Shown here: in pieces, positions 52,270 through 63,658 of the stretch
Numbering within the stretch: position 1 is the stretch's first letter
How the letters are laid out: every line of letters begins with the position of its first letter
Source of the DNA: Dioscorea cayenensis subsp. rotundata
Taxonomy: Eukaryota; Streptophyta; Magnoliopsida; Dioscoreales; Dioscoreaceae
DNA: 64,000 bases
Assembly (NCBI RefSeq): GCF_009730915.1
Contig: NC_052483.1
Coordinates: forward strand, 1,922,001-1,986,000
Direction of reading: 5' to 3'
Position numbers and translations under genes: made by a program
The notes under the pieces: generated by a model
Databases searched by the model: none
What the model was told of the DNA's origin: nothing
What the model saw: the letters and a program-made list of their open reading frames with translations, nothing else

Positions 52270-54808
52270 GCCCCTCTAGGATGTTAACTAAAATCGACAT
52301 TGAAAAGGCTTATGATACTATTAGTTGGAACGCAATTCTTGCCACTCTCGCTAGAATGAATTTTCCTAACATTTGGATATCTTGGATTAAAACCTGCCTT
52401 TATTCTTCCTCTTTTTCTTTTCTGATTAATGGCTGCCCTTCCCCCTGGATTTCCTCTTCTCGTGGGGTTAGGCAAGGTGACCCTATCTCTTCTTACCTCT
52501 TTATTTTAGTCTCTCAGAACCTTTCCTCTATGCTTAATCTTGCCCTTCATACTAATATGGTTCCTGGTTTTGATTCCAGACTTGCTCATAATTTTAATCA
52601 CCTTATGTATGCTGATGACCTTGTTATCATTTCCCATGCCACTAGGAAAGCTGCTAGAAATATCAAACTTTGCCTTAATATCTATTATAATCTCACCGGT
52701 CAAAAGGCTAATACTTCTAAGTCAGCCATTTATTTTCCTACTTGGTTCAATTCCAGAGTGATATTAAGCATTTGTCGCATTCTTGATTTCAATCATTCTT
52801 CTTTTCCATTTACTTATTTGGGTACTTTGATTTCTCCCAAACGTCTTGGAATCTCTTTCTTCAAACCAATGGTAGATAAAATTTCTCATATTTGTGCTAG
52901 ATGGAAACATTGTCGGCTTTCTTTGGCAGCTAAATCTATTCTCATCAATTCCAATATTCTTGCAATCCCCATTTATCACCTCTCTGTTTATCCTATTCCT
53001 GATTCCATCCTCCAAGATATTACCAAGATTGTTAGGAATTTTTTTTGGTGCAAGGGTGGCAATGGAAAGGGTGTTCCTGCTGTATCTTGGAATCGCATTA
53101 TGGATCCTAAAACTGAGGGGGGCCTTGCTCTTAAGAACCTTTTGATTGTCAAACATTCTCTTAAAGCTAAATTCATCTTTAAATATCTTAATGCTGATGA
53201 GTCCCTCTGGGTAAAAATTTTATATTTGAAATATGGTCATCTTAATTTTTGGAGGGATTCTATCCCTTCTAAGTGTTCTTGGTTCTTCAGAGGGCTTTTG
53301 CTTTGAGTCCGCATCTTTTTCTCAAACCTTACTTCGGATCAAAAAAATATTAATCCCTCCAATACTTCTATCCTCTTTGATCCTTGGTGTGTTGACATAC
53401 CTATCGCCTTCAAGCCTACATTTGTTAATATGGATCTTGACTTATTTACTCTTAATTGGGATGATTTTTGTACTAATAATGATTGGGATTTTATGAAACT
53501 TTCACTTCTATTTGGTTCCAATGCTAGTTTGATATTTTCCAATTTGGGCAAATTTGATGTTAATGAGACTAATGTGTGGGTTTGGGCTCCTAATTCTTGC
53601 AGCATTTCAATTTCTTCTTCTGTTTATAAGTTTCTGAATAACAGATTTAAGGATCTGAATCCCTGGTTTGGCTGGAAAAAGCTCTGGTCCCTTAAAATGA
53701 TCCCTCGTGTCAAATACTTTCTTTGGTTGACCTTCCTTGGAAGGCTTTCTACTTCTGATTTCCTGCATTCTATAAATTTAGGTCCTCAGAACTTGTGTAT
53801 TTTCTGCAACTTATATCTTGAATCTTCTGAACATATTTTTCACACATGCTTTAAATCTCAACAAGTTTGGAGTATTCTCTCTAATTTGACTGGTACGCAG
53901 ATTATGTTCTCTAATGGTTTTTCCTCTGGTGACTGGATTTTCTCTTCTAATTTTTCTACGAGGTTCAGAATTATTATTGCTTATGCTGCTTGGTTCCTCT
54001 GGAAAGCTCGTTGTGATGCCATTTTTCGTAATTTAACTCCGAATTTTCATGCTATTGCTCATAAAACTTTAAGTTATGCTAAAGAGAACTCTAGTGCATT
54101 TGGTAACTCTTGCTGCAGGAAAATTCTTCTCTCCAACTTCACTTGTTCTGATGGCCCTTTCCTTTTCCTTGCCTCTCACTGGAATGCTCAGACACAGGTT
54201 GGTTCTGGGGGGTTCTTCTTTTCTTCATCTAATTATACAATTCTCTGTGCAGGCATGCTTCCTCTTCTTGCTGATTCCTTGATTGAAGCTGACCTGCAAA
54301 CTTTGGATGCTGCTTTACTGACTGCTGCTTCTCTGCCTCTCCAAATCCGTAACATTCTCATTGGTAATTCTGGTGTTCCAACTGTTCTCCAGTCGACTCA
54401 ACATGCTTCTACTTGGCGCTTGATTCCTTATATTGATTCCATTAAGAGATTTATCATTGATGCTGGTTCTCCTCGCATTCTTGTGATTCCTGGAGCTTCG
54501 TTGCATCTCGCCACCAAGTTTGCTATCTTTGGCCGTAATCTTCACGCATTGAGCCTTTTCCACTCAGGCCGGGACCTTCCTCAATGGCTTATGAAATCTG
54601 TCTCCAATTCAGGATTTGTGTTTTTTTAATCTTTGATGTTTGTTTCTTTGGTTTTTATTGTTTTTGTAACTTTGGTTAGTTAGTCTTTCCCTTGTTTTTA
54701 TTTAGCTCTTGTAATTTGTTTTCTTTTGTTTTTTTGGTTTGTATTGAACTTTTTGTAAACTTTTTTTGATATTAATAAATTAGCTCATCGAGCTCTTTCC
54801 CAAAAAAA
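52270..54808 (+). mobile_element. 5'-truncated LINE (L1-like), about 2.5 kb, in CYP81 copy 4
   Basis: Plus-strand, opposite to the host gene. It starts inside the reverse transcriptase (TKIDIEKAYDTISW), then RGVRQGDPISSYLF and LMYADDLVII (catalytic YADD), to a stop at 53306. After one frame change come WVWAPNSCSI, a zf-RVT-type zinc region (FLWLTFLGRLST...CIFCN...HIFHTC) and a C-terminal RNase-H-like part ending at 54629. The 3' UTR ends AATAAATTAG + AGCTCATCGAGCT hairpin + poly(A) (54802-54810). AACAATG is repeated at 52263-52269 and 54809-54815. Confidence 0.94.
54782..54794 (+). other. Hairpin before the poly(A) tail of the LINE
   Basis: AGCTC-ATC-GAGCT is a perfect 5-bp stem with a 3-base loop. 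It follows AATAAATT and comes eight bases before the poly(A). The LINE at 20853-22753 has GTGG-ATAAA-CCAC (plus-strand reading) at the same place. Confidence 0.75.
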
Positions 54809-55969
54809 AACAATGAACCTTGACTTACATTTGCATCAATCTCAGCTCTTAGTTTTCCCAGTGTTTCTGGATTATTTAGCAAAAGAGACATTGTCCATTC
54901 TGTAGTTGCTGCTGACGTGTCCGTCCCCGCTACCATCATTAACTGCATACATGTAAAATATATTTCAGATTAAAAATAATAATAAAGACTCAAATTAATT
55001 AATTAATTCAATATATATATATATATATATTAATATATATACATCAATGAAACCCTTGATCATGTCATCGTCATAGTGCTCCGGGTCACGTTCTTGCATG
55101 GAGAGGAGGAGGTCGATGACCGTCGGTGAGCTCTCCACGCTTTGGGATTCGGATTCCTTCTTCATCCTGTGCTCGTCAATGAGGCCTTGAGAAAACTTGT
55201 TCTTTCTCTTCATCAATCTCTTCAACTCCCTCTCATGGCCTCCAATGCCAAACCACCGAACCACCGGAAGAAAGTCAGCGGTGTTGGACATACCAGAGAG
55301 GACGAGTGTGTCACTGGTGACCTCCTTGAACTCCTTCGCGGCCTCCGACGAGCTCTCATGGCCGTCGCCGTAGTACCTCTTGTTGGCTATCATCCTCATG
55401 ATGATATTGCAAGCGAGGCCAAAGAACTTGGTCTCAAGCTCAGTGAAGTGGAAGCCAGGGCCGGTGTATTCACTGAGGAGGGTTTTGACTAGGGAGAGGA
55501 CCTCGTCGGAACGGATGTAGGAGGAGGAGAGGATCCGGGTGGTGGAGAGGACTTCGAGGGTGGTGATCCGGCGGAGGTTGCGCCAGAGAGGACCGTAGGA
55601 GGCCAAGACTAGTGTCCGGTAGTTGTAGCCGAGATGCTTGCCGGAGAGGAAACGGGGACGGTTGGCAAAGGTGAGGTCGTTGACGGTTAAGCACTCGTCG
55701 GCGCCGGAGTAGGAGGAGACGAGGAGAACAGGGCGGGAACCGAAGCGGAGGAGAAGGATGGGGCCATGGAGGTCAGAGAGATGGGCTAGTGTTCGGTGGA
55801 TGGGATGTTTGAGAAGATGAAGGTGGCCAATGAAAGGGAGACCAGGAGGGCTTGGTGGATTAGGGTTAGGGTTTTCCTTGTTATTATGATTGTTTTTGAT
55901 GATGATGAGTAGAGAAATAAGGAGAAGGATGAAGGAGAGAGTTGTTATGGAGAAGTAGAGGTCCTCCAT

Positions 55970-58202
55970 GGTTTAATGGCTTGTCTAAAGCTTTTGTTTC
56001 AGTGAGCGGTCAGTTTGGGTTTTTTTTTATAGGAGGTTTTTAAGTCTATTATTATCATTTATTATTTTTTATGAGAAATTATGCAATAAACAAAGTCTTT
56101 AAATTCAAACATGGATGATTGATCATCCAGGAGTATAACTTGCATAAACTGAAAATATAAATTAATAATTCACTCTATGCATAAAAATATATTATATAAA
56201 ATTTATAATACTAAATTTTTTAGATTATTTATAAAATTTATATTTAAATGTATTTGAAACTTTGCGTTAAACTGCGTCTTTCATCCATTATGTTTGTGTG
56301 AATACAATATTTGGTTATGGTTTTTCAGTTTTCATATGTTTTTTTTGGAAATTTTGACCATATTTTTTATTTTTAAATTTTGATTAAAAAGATGCAAAAA
56401 GTCCTTTCTACACGTTATTTTTTTGCACATATAGATTGCATGTAATTTTGATGTCTATGTTTTATTTTATCTTTATGATTGTATAAAACATAAAAACATC
56501 ATCTAAATTAATAAATATTTATTTATTGATAAATAAATAAATAAATTAATTATTGATAAATTAATAACAACATTTATTTATAACTTATATTTTATTTATG
56601 TGCTCTCTTTAAAACATGGATTTATCTAAGCATGGGGAGTCCTCGTGAGCTCAAATGCGTTTGGACTCTGAGAGACCCTTTATTTATTTATTTATTTCTC
56701 TTCTTTTTCATTGACTGGAGCAATAAAATGAATTCATTCACACATCACAAAGAGGCAGGGTCAAGAAGAAAACAAAAGGCATGACCAGAGCAAGAGAGTG
56801 AGATAAGTCTAAGCTTAGAATTTTTCACAAAAATATGAGAATTTTTTCAAAAAAAAAAAAATTGAGAATCATTATTATCATAATCATCATTTTCATTATT
56901 TCACATGTCTCACAACCAAGTTTTGTCATAATCCCAAGAAAAGAACAAATTTGTATGGTAAGAATAATTATAGTTTAAAATTTTATCTTATTACTAAAGA
57001 ATTTTCCAATTTGGGTGAGATAATTATACTCGGAAGTCTATTTATTTGACAATCTTTATCGTTGTTATAAAAATATAGATTTTGTTATTAAAAGGCCTTA
57101 GCTTAAAGTGAAAACTAAAATAAAATTAAATATATATTTAAACTTGGATATCATATAAAATAATATTAATGTTATTTTTATCGGGGTGTTATTATTATTA
57201 TTATTATTTTTGAATTAGTCAAAGTTAATATCATTTTCAATAGTTTTGGTATTTATTTTTTAAAAAATTAAAAAAAATGTGAGAAAATGGGCTTATATAA
57301 AATTTTACTTTCGTCACCTCAATAACAAATGCTAAGATGAGATTAGTTTAAAATCTAAAAATACTAAAATAGAAGTAAACATCTAATCAAGTGGAAGTAA
57401 ATTAGTTTATTTTAGTGACTTCCCATCCACTCCTCCAAATGAACACCTCAAACACTTGTTCTATATATATTTCCAAAATTTTTATAAATAAACAATGGTG
57501 AAATTTGTAATAAATTGTTAAAAAAAGTTCTTTGGAGGTATTAATTGGATGATTGATTTCTTTACACGCTTGTGGTTTAATAATGCACAGAGTATCCAAA
57601 ATTACTTAGGAAAAACAAGTGAAACAAATTTTGGCTTTGGGGTCAATATTAGTAGTAAAATATTAGTTTGTAAAGAAATTTATGTTCCACTAATAGGAAT
57701 TTTCATGCATGCATCTTAACATAATGTTCCAAACTTCATTATTTCCTTGACTTTTGTAGCACCACACAAAAGTCATAAATGACATCAAAGATGGAAGAAA
57801 AAAACAAACAAGAACAAATTTGACAATTAAGATATACTCCATATATATTAAGAGGGTCAATTCTCTACGTATGTTGATAGATTTATAATCTATGAACATT
57901 GATGAACATCATTGGATTAAAATCCAATAATTATGCATTGTTCAATGAATAATATTATTATACTTATAAATAGTAGCATATAGTGAAAAGTGAGATGCAA
58001 TCAATATCAGCCATCTAAATCTATTTCTACTAGTTTTACAGTTGCAAATTCAAAAAACTTAAATAAGAATTTGGGTACCATGATTAATTACTGTTCATGA
58101 TACTGTTTATACACCAAGATGTGCCTATTTCTCTCATCCTTACTCTCACTCTTCTTTTTTCAAGTATGAGGACTTCTCTATGGATGTCTCCGATGATCTT
58201 TA

Positions 58203-58245
<43 letters not shown>

Positions 58246-59342
58246 CTTTATTGTATATTATTCAACATCATAAAGCATAATTAAGCAAGGCATCGTATTA
58301 ATTGAATTTTTTATATAAAATAGAGACGGATGAGGACTAAAGAAAAATAATAATAAATTTAATTTTAATAGTTGAGGATGATATTATTATTCTTAAATAT
58401 AATTTTAAATTTTTATATTTAGATCTCAACTCCTTGAAAACCAAGAAGGACTAAGTTATGAATATCTTGTATGAACTTTTTATTATTTTTTTATTTTTTA
58501 GTCTTATTTATTCCACTACAAATAATATTTGATGGCCGGTTTTTGCCCTTGGCAAAATATGAACAAGACCATTGAGCTCCCTGTTAATTATTAATTAATA
58601 AGTGTATAATGTTCTATTATTTTAGATCATTTTGTATATTTATTAAATATGTATTAAAAGTATATTGTGAAATTTGACGCTAAACATAGTGTGTTTTATA
58701 TTCTCATGCTTCGGGCAACACTTAAAGATAAGATAGAGAGAGCCAAAAAAAGACATTATTTATAGATGATAATAGCGACTTATCCAATGGATAATATATA
58801 GCATATCACAACATAAGGATCATTTTGGAAAAGAAACTGGAACTAGAATTGTTTATTCAATGACTCTGATTTAATACAATCCTTCTCATTATTTATAGAT
58901 GATGATAGAGACTTATCCAATGGATAATATATAGCATATCACAACTAACACTTAAAAATAAAAAAAACTCCAAAAGACTAGGTAATAAATATGACCGAGT
59001 CTTGTTATTCTTCATGTGCTTGGTAGCTTTTCTTACCCTCCACATTAGTAGCTTTTCCACGCCAGCAACTGCAGCTTTTAATCACTCCCAACACATATAT
59101 ACAATAATATAACAAGTTTTAATTAAACTTTCTCATTTATTTTATTAAAATTATTCATACACCTTCTTTTACTAGTATATAATTTCAAATTTCCTCATAT
59201 ATATACACATTCTAATGACTGTACATTGTTCATGTATTTTTTATCATTTTGTACACTCATTCGGCATGTATTAAAACTATATTGTGAAATTCGATGCTAA
59301 ATCTAGTGTATTCTACATTCTCAAGCTTAGGCCAGCACTTGA

Positions 59343-59346
<4 letters not shown>
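55970..59346. other. Upstream flank of copy 4 and duplicated intergenic DNA; no gene
   Basis: 56.0 kb holds the leader and TATA-like box of copy 4. 57.62-57.80 kb resembles segment C near 49.82-49.98 kb (GGTCAATATTAGTAGTAAAA). 57.85-58.2 kb is the block beside the TA run at 58206-58240. 58.6-59.35 kb holds two kinds of local direct repeats, listed separately. Short open frames are AT-rich noise. Confidence 0.5.
58759..58946. repeat. Direct repeat of about 55 bp, two copies
   Basis: A block centred on GACTTATCCAATGGATAATA, with TATTTATAGATGAT before it and TATAGCATATCACAAC after it, occurs at about 58759-58813 and again at about 58891-58945. The two copies are nearly identical. Confidence 0.9.

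Positions 59347-59347
<1 letters not shown>

Positions 59348-59396
<49 letters not shown>
59348..59396. repeat. (GA)n microsatellite
   Basis: About 24 uninterrupted GA units. The sequence before it (ATTGTGAAATTCGATGCTAA onward) duplicates 58667-58740, where a much shorter GA run is present. Confidence 0.97.
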
Positions 59397-59397
<1 letters not shown>

Positions 59398-59399
59398 AA

Positions 59400-60480
59400 A
59401 ACAAGCATTTCAGACCTTAAGTGAAGAAGTTGAAGCTCTCTTAGCATCATTTGAATAAGAATAAGGCAAACTGGATGGCTTACAGGTGGCTTACAACCAA
59501 CTTTATGGCCGTAAGTACATTCTAGAGAACCTCGCGGGCATGCTTATACCCATAAGGGGAATTCAGAGCCAAATTAGAAAACCTTAAGGGCAAGGCTTAT
59601 GCCTGTAAGGATTATCAAGAGGAGTTTACGACCACAACATACGCCCGTAAAGACAGTCGCAAGAAGCAACATAGTGAAGTTTATGGTCCAGTGTTTATGG
59701 TCATAAGCTTAACCGTAACACAAACAAAAGACCTTATGGACGTGAATTACAATCATGTGGAGTAGATTTTAGGAGAAATCGTAATCCTTCCAGAAGACTG
59801 TAACACAGTGAAGCCTTCCTCAATCCCTCCGAGTGAGTTAGTGATAATCTTCGTGCTCCTTGCAATCATGTGGAATAGATTTTATGAAAAATCATATTTT
59901 TACTCTGTATTCGGATTAGGGGTAATCTCTCTCCTCGAGGAAGATTATATATTTAAGAGATTGTCATTAGTTCACAGTGAGGTTTCATATAGTGTTAATG
60001 CGATTGTGTGGATGTCTGTATCAGCTCTGCACCTATTCAGTTACTTTTCGCTTGATAAATCGAGGTTTAGTATAATTCTGGAAACCTCTCAGTTCAAATA
60101 GGATTGCAAATATAGACAATCTTTGTCCGGCACTTCATAACCCTAAACGGATACTAGGCCCGAACATCGTTTCTTCTCTTGATTTTTCTCTGGCTTTATC
60201 TCTGTATTTCTTGTTTTTTTCCCTTTTGTTCACACAATCATCACTCAATCACCTATGCTATTTTTCAGAATTAAGGCTATATATTACTAGTATTAACTTT
60301 CTTCCCTGTGGACCGACACTCTCTTTACACACACTATTATTACGCGATCGATACGTACACTTACGTCGTAATTAGCATCGATTGTTTTTAGTTTATAGGT
60401 AGTGTGGAGAACTAAATATTATATAATTAAAACTAAGATTTCTTTCTCTTATAAGTAAATATATAAATTGAGAGAGACCA
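59400..60480. mobile_element. Probable LTR-retrotransposon fragment (long LTR, gypsy-type themes)
   Basis: The stretch is less AT-rich than the flanks and carries repeated GGCCGTAAG/CCCGTAAAG themes and ACCTCGCGGGCA. The last motif also occurs in the solo LTR at about 31.78 kb. Near 60320 there is CCCTGTGGACCGACAC followed by a CGATCGATACGTACAC region, a layout common after the 5' LTR of Athila/Tat-type elements. No clear ends, target duplication or coding region were found, so the class is tentative. It replaces exon 2 of CYP81 copy 5. Confidence 0.4.
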
Positions 60481-60483
60481 TAT

Positions 60484-60999
60484 CGCAAAAATTCCCTTAA
60501 TGTTGTCATCATTGTAATGCTCCAGGTCACCTTCATGCATGGAGAGCAGCACGTTGATGACTGTTGATCTCTCCGCCGGTGAGCCCTTGCTGTCACGGGA
60601 TTTGGTCATCTTCATCATCAGGTGCTTGTCAATGCAGCCCTTTGAAGAACTGGTCCATTCTATTCCTTTATCTTTTCAGCTTCCCTCATGTCCTCCAATA
60701 CCATACCACTGCATAATCATAACAAAATTGGCGGCGTTTGATATGCCGGAGATGCTCATAAACTTCCTGTCGATGTTCCTGAACTCCTCCCCGCCCTCCG
60801 AAGAGCTCTCATTGGCGTCATCGTAGTACCTCTTGTTAACCATCATCCTCATGGCGACGTTGTAAGCGGGGCTAATGAACTTGGTTTTGAGCTCGGTGAG
60901 GTAGAAACCGTTGCCGGAGCATTGACGGAGAAAGGATTTGACAAGGGAGAGGACCTTATCAAAGCGAATTTGGGAGGAGGAAGAGAAAGAGGCGGGGGG
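60484..60999 (-). pseudogene. CYP81 exon 1 fragment (cluster copy 5)
   Basis: The minus strand keeps the middle and end of CYP81 exon 1: a diverged FYLTELKTKF block, MVNKRYYDDANESSEGGEEF, a GGHEGS segment followed by a TGA stop, SPAERSTVINVLLSMHEGD and YNDDNIKG. It breaks off at 60484 just before the splice donor and at 60999 where retroelement sequence begins. The N-terminal half and all of exon 2 are absent. It is more diverged than copies 2-4. Confidence 0.9.
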
Positions 61000-62594
61000 T
61001 GTAGAGGAGTTCTGTAAGGGTTCTGCCTTACACGCTCGGCATAGGGTGGTCGCTGGCCAAGGGAGAATGGCTAAGGAAGTGTTGCGGGACGTATTGAGGA
61101 GATGGCATACGCGTTCATGCGGAAGTGGGACTCGAAGTAATAAGGGTATTTTAGTAATTCACCGCGCAGTGGAGTTTTTAGGTTACTTGGGCCTAGTCTG
61201 ATGGGAAACGGGCCAACAAACACAAGTCACGAGTTTGCGCAGCAAACTCGTGAGTCATGCATGATTTCGGCCAAATTCCATCGTTTAGGCCTCGAAAACC
61301 CTGATTTTGCTATTTTTAGTAATAATTGATTTCGTCATTTCTTTGGCTAGAAATCTCTGATTTGTAAGCCGTTTATGGCGTTAGTCTTTATTTTGTTAAC
61401 TCTTTTATTTCTTGCCGGTATTTGAAAATTTAATAATTTTGGTATATTTTCAAATTATCTCCGTTTTAGGATTATTTTCATATCTTTGATATTTTTTTCC
61501 TATTTAATGTAAGCCTATGGGCAAGAGGAATTCAGTTTTGTAATAGTTATTCTCTTGAGTAATAAAATTTACTCTCTTCCAATTCCTGGCTATCTTTGAT
61601 CAACAGGTTTTGAAGGCTTGTACTGGGTATTCGTGCGCGAATCAACAGTTCGAGTATATAGCTGCATTAGGAAGCCAAGCTTAGCCAAAATCCAAGTCCA
61701 AATAGGCATTGTCCGTCTGATCATCCGATGCGCGGGTTGAGTCCGTGCATGACCGAGAATTCTAGCCATGGGTGCCTGGTGAGCCGGTCGCGGGCATGGT
61801 GCCTCGGATGACAGAGGGATTGCCGGCAGCGCGCGGGGCGCGTGGCCGAGGGATCTCGATTGATGGGCGGGTGATCGTGTGATCACAGTCTGGAGGCCAA
61901 AAATTGGCTAAGTATGGGCCAATTAGTCGGGCCAGCGTAAGCACAGGCAGTACGGTCAATCAGGGACTTGTACGGTCGGTCAGCATATCGGGTTTGCGGA
62001 GCGTAGGCTCTTAGCCCAGTGTGAGCGGGATAGCATAATGGCGCTGGGTCGGCACCGAGCTTCTTTACCTAGAGGATGGCACGGTAAGGTACTAGGCGGG
62101 ACTGAGAGGGAGCGGCCGAGCATGTGGCTGGCACACTGTGCGGGTCTGCACTGTAGCAAGGGATAGGAATGAGCACTGTTTGGGCACTGTAGCATTGAGA
62201 GTGATGTGTGTTTCTTTGGTTGTGTTTCTCTTGACTTGACCATTAGAGCAATGGTGGCCCTTAGATTGTTCTCATCCTAGCCGTCCATGAGGAGATTGGA
62301 TTGCCTTTATATACCCCTTGTTTCCCTTAGTGTCCATTAGGTTAAACTCTTGGGGAGTGAGAGTTTCCTCATGGTTGTGGGCTGGTTCCTCTTTATCCTT
62401 GGTGGGTGGAGATCTTGGCTTTGCTATCCGGTTCATGGTGTAATCTTGGCTTCTTTATAGAGAGTTTATGTTTTTCTCTCTAATCTCCTTGTTTGTGTGC
62501 ATGGTTGCTTGTATCTTGCTGGTTTTGGCTGATCCTTGGCTGTAGGCTGGCTCGGTGCCTTGGTGGTGTGATGAACGCCGCGCGGATCATGACA
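61000..62594 (+). mobile_element. Probable 5' LTR of a Ty3/gypsy-type element
   Basis: P450 homology ends at GGGGG, then TGTAGAGGAG begins. The other boundary is CATGACA (62594), two bases before TGGTATTAGAGC (62597 on), a one-mismatch initiator-Met primer-binding site. A TATATA box at about 62311 and an AATAAA near 61560 are present. The right boundary is well supported by the primer-binding site. The left boundary, and whether all 1.6 kb is one LTR, are inferred; the AATAAA so far upstream could mark another inserted piece. Confidence 0.55.
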
Positions 62595-62696
62595 GTTGGT
62601 ATTAGAGCTGTGCGAGCTCGTTACCAGGAAAGAGCGGTGCTGGGAGTAGCGGACTGTTGCCAGATAAGCAATCTCAAACAAGAAGGGTTTCTCTAG

Positions 62697-63658
62697 ATGG
62701 CTGGAGGGACTAAAGATAGGCTGGATCGTTTGGAGGAGATACAAGCGTGGTTCGATAGTGTGCTAGGAAGCTTGGTTGAGGAAGTAGCAACCTCTAAACC
62801 TGTTTGTGCTAGGTTGGTAGACCTAGACATTCATGGGCTGGAGATGAGGCGTTCCGTGGAGGCACTGGCTCTGATGGTCCAGACTATCTCGGATGAGCTC
62901 AGGGCGTTGAAGGATGTAGGGACTCTTGGTGGGGTAGGGGGATGAGGTGCGGTGATCAAGTTCCCTGAACCCTCATCTTTCAATGGGGCTTGTGAGGCCA
63001 AGGAACTGGAAAATTTTATATGGGATATGAATCAATATCTCATAGTTGCAAAGATCCCGGAGAATGAGCAAGTGGCCTTCGTGGGCATGTACTTTTCTGG
63101 GGATGCCAAGTTGCGGTGGAGGAGTCGCCAAGTCGACGATGCTCGAGTGGGACGGAAGACTTTCAGTTCATGGAAAGAATTGAAGAAAGAGCTGCGGGAT
63201 CAGTTTCTTCCTTGCAACACAGCGTGTGTTGCAAGAGTCGCCTTAAAGGAGTTGAGGCAAACGGGGACCGTCCGGGAGTATGTGAAAGCATTCACATCCT
63301 TAATACTCGACATCACCGACATGTCCAAGGAAGATCAATTATTCAACTTCCTTAGGCATTGGTGGATTATCGGGATGACCCTGCGAATAAAGGAAAATCC
63401 TGATCGTGGAAGTAAGAAGTAAGGAGGGACTTCTCCCGCGAGCCAGCTGGTGGCAAGGAACGTGATACAAAAGCTCGAGAAGCATCCGTCAAGACGAAGC
63501 AGGAGGGCTCGACGAGGCCGGGGTGTTTCATTTGTGATGGTCCGCATCGGGCAAGGAAGTGTCTGAAGAGGGCAAACCTGGCTGCACTTCTCACTGCGGA
63601 GAAAAGTGAAGGTGAGCCAGATGCTTGTTTGTCTCCTTTAGAGCTGTATGAAGGGTAA
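62697..63658 (+). pseudogene. Ty3/gypsy-type gag with two breaks
   Basis: The ATG at 62697 starts a coiled-coil-like N-terminus (DRLDRLEEIQAWFDSVLGSL) ending at a TGA (62943). The same frame continues with the Retrotrans_gag domain: IKFPEPSSFNG, FVGMYFSGDAKLRW, WKELKKELRDQFLP, VREYVKAFTSL, then a stop at 63420. A different frame then carries the zinc knuckle CFICDGPHRARKC (C-X2-C-X3-H-X4-C) and closes with a stop at 63656-63658. Family knowledge says protease should follow the knuckle within about 100 codons; it does not here. Confidence 0.85.

Larger units (their letters stand above)
51749..55969 (-). pseudogene. CYP81-family cytochrome P450 (cluster copy 4), exon 2 split by a LINE
   Basis: Exon 1 is 55043-55969 (309 codons, ATTGAT|GTATAT), fully open, with anchor, PPSPPGLPFIGHLHLL hinge and no defects. 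Exon 2 starts at 54942 (CAG|TTAATG, AGTDTSA present) and is broken after about 127 bases by the plus-strand LINE at 52270-54808. It resumes at 52269 and runs to TGA at 51749. The second part keeps NESLR (ExxR), PERF and FGMGRRRCPGEG without any stop. So the LINE is the only visible defect, and inactivation should be recent. Read-through would hit LINE-antisense stops. A TATAAAAA box lies at 56024-56031. Confidence 0.92.

Noticed and set aside
60938..61201. 87-codon plus-strand frame
   Set aside because: It crosses from antisense P450 remnant into LTR sequence, so it is a chance fusion.
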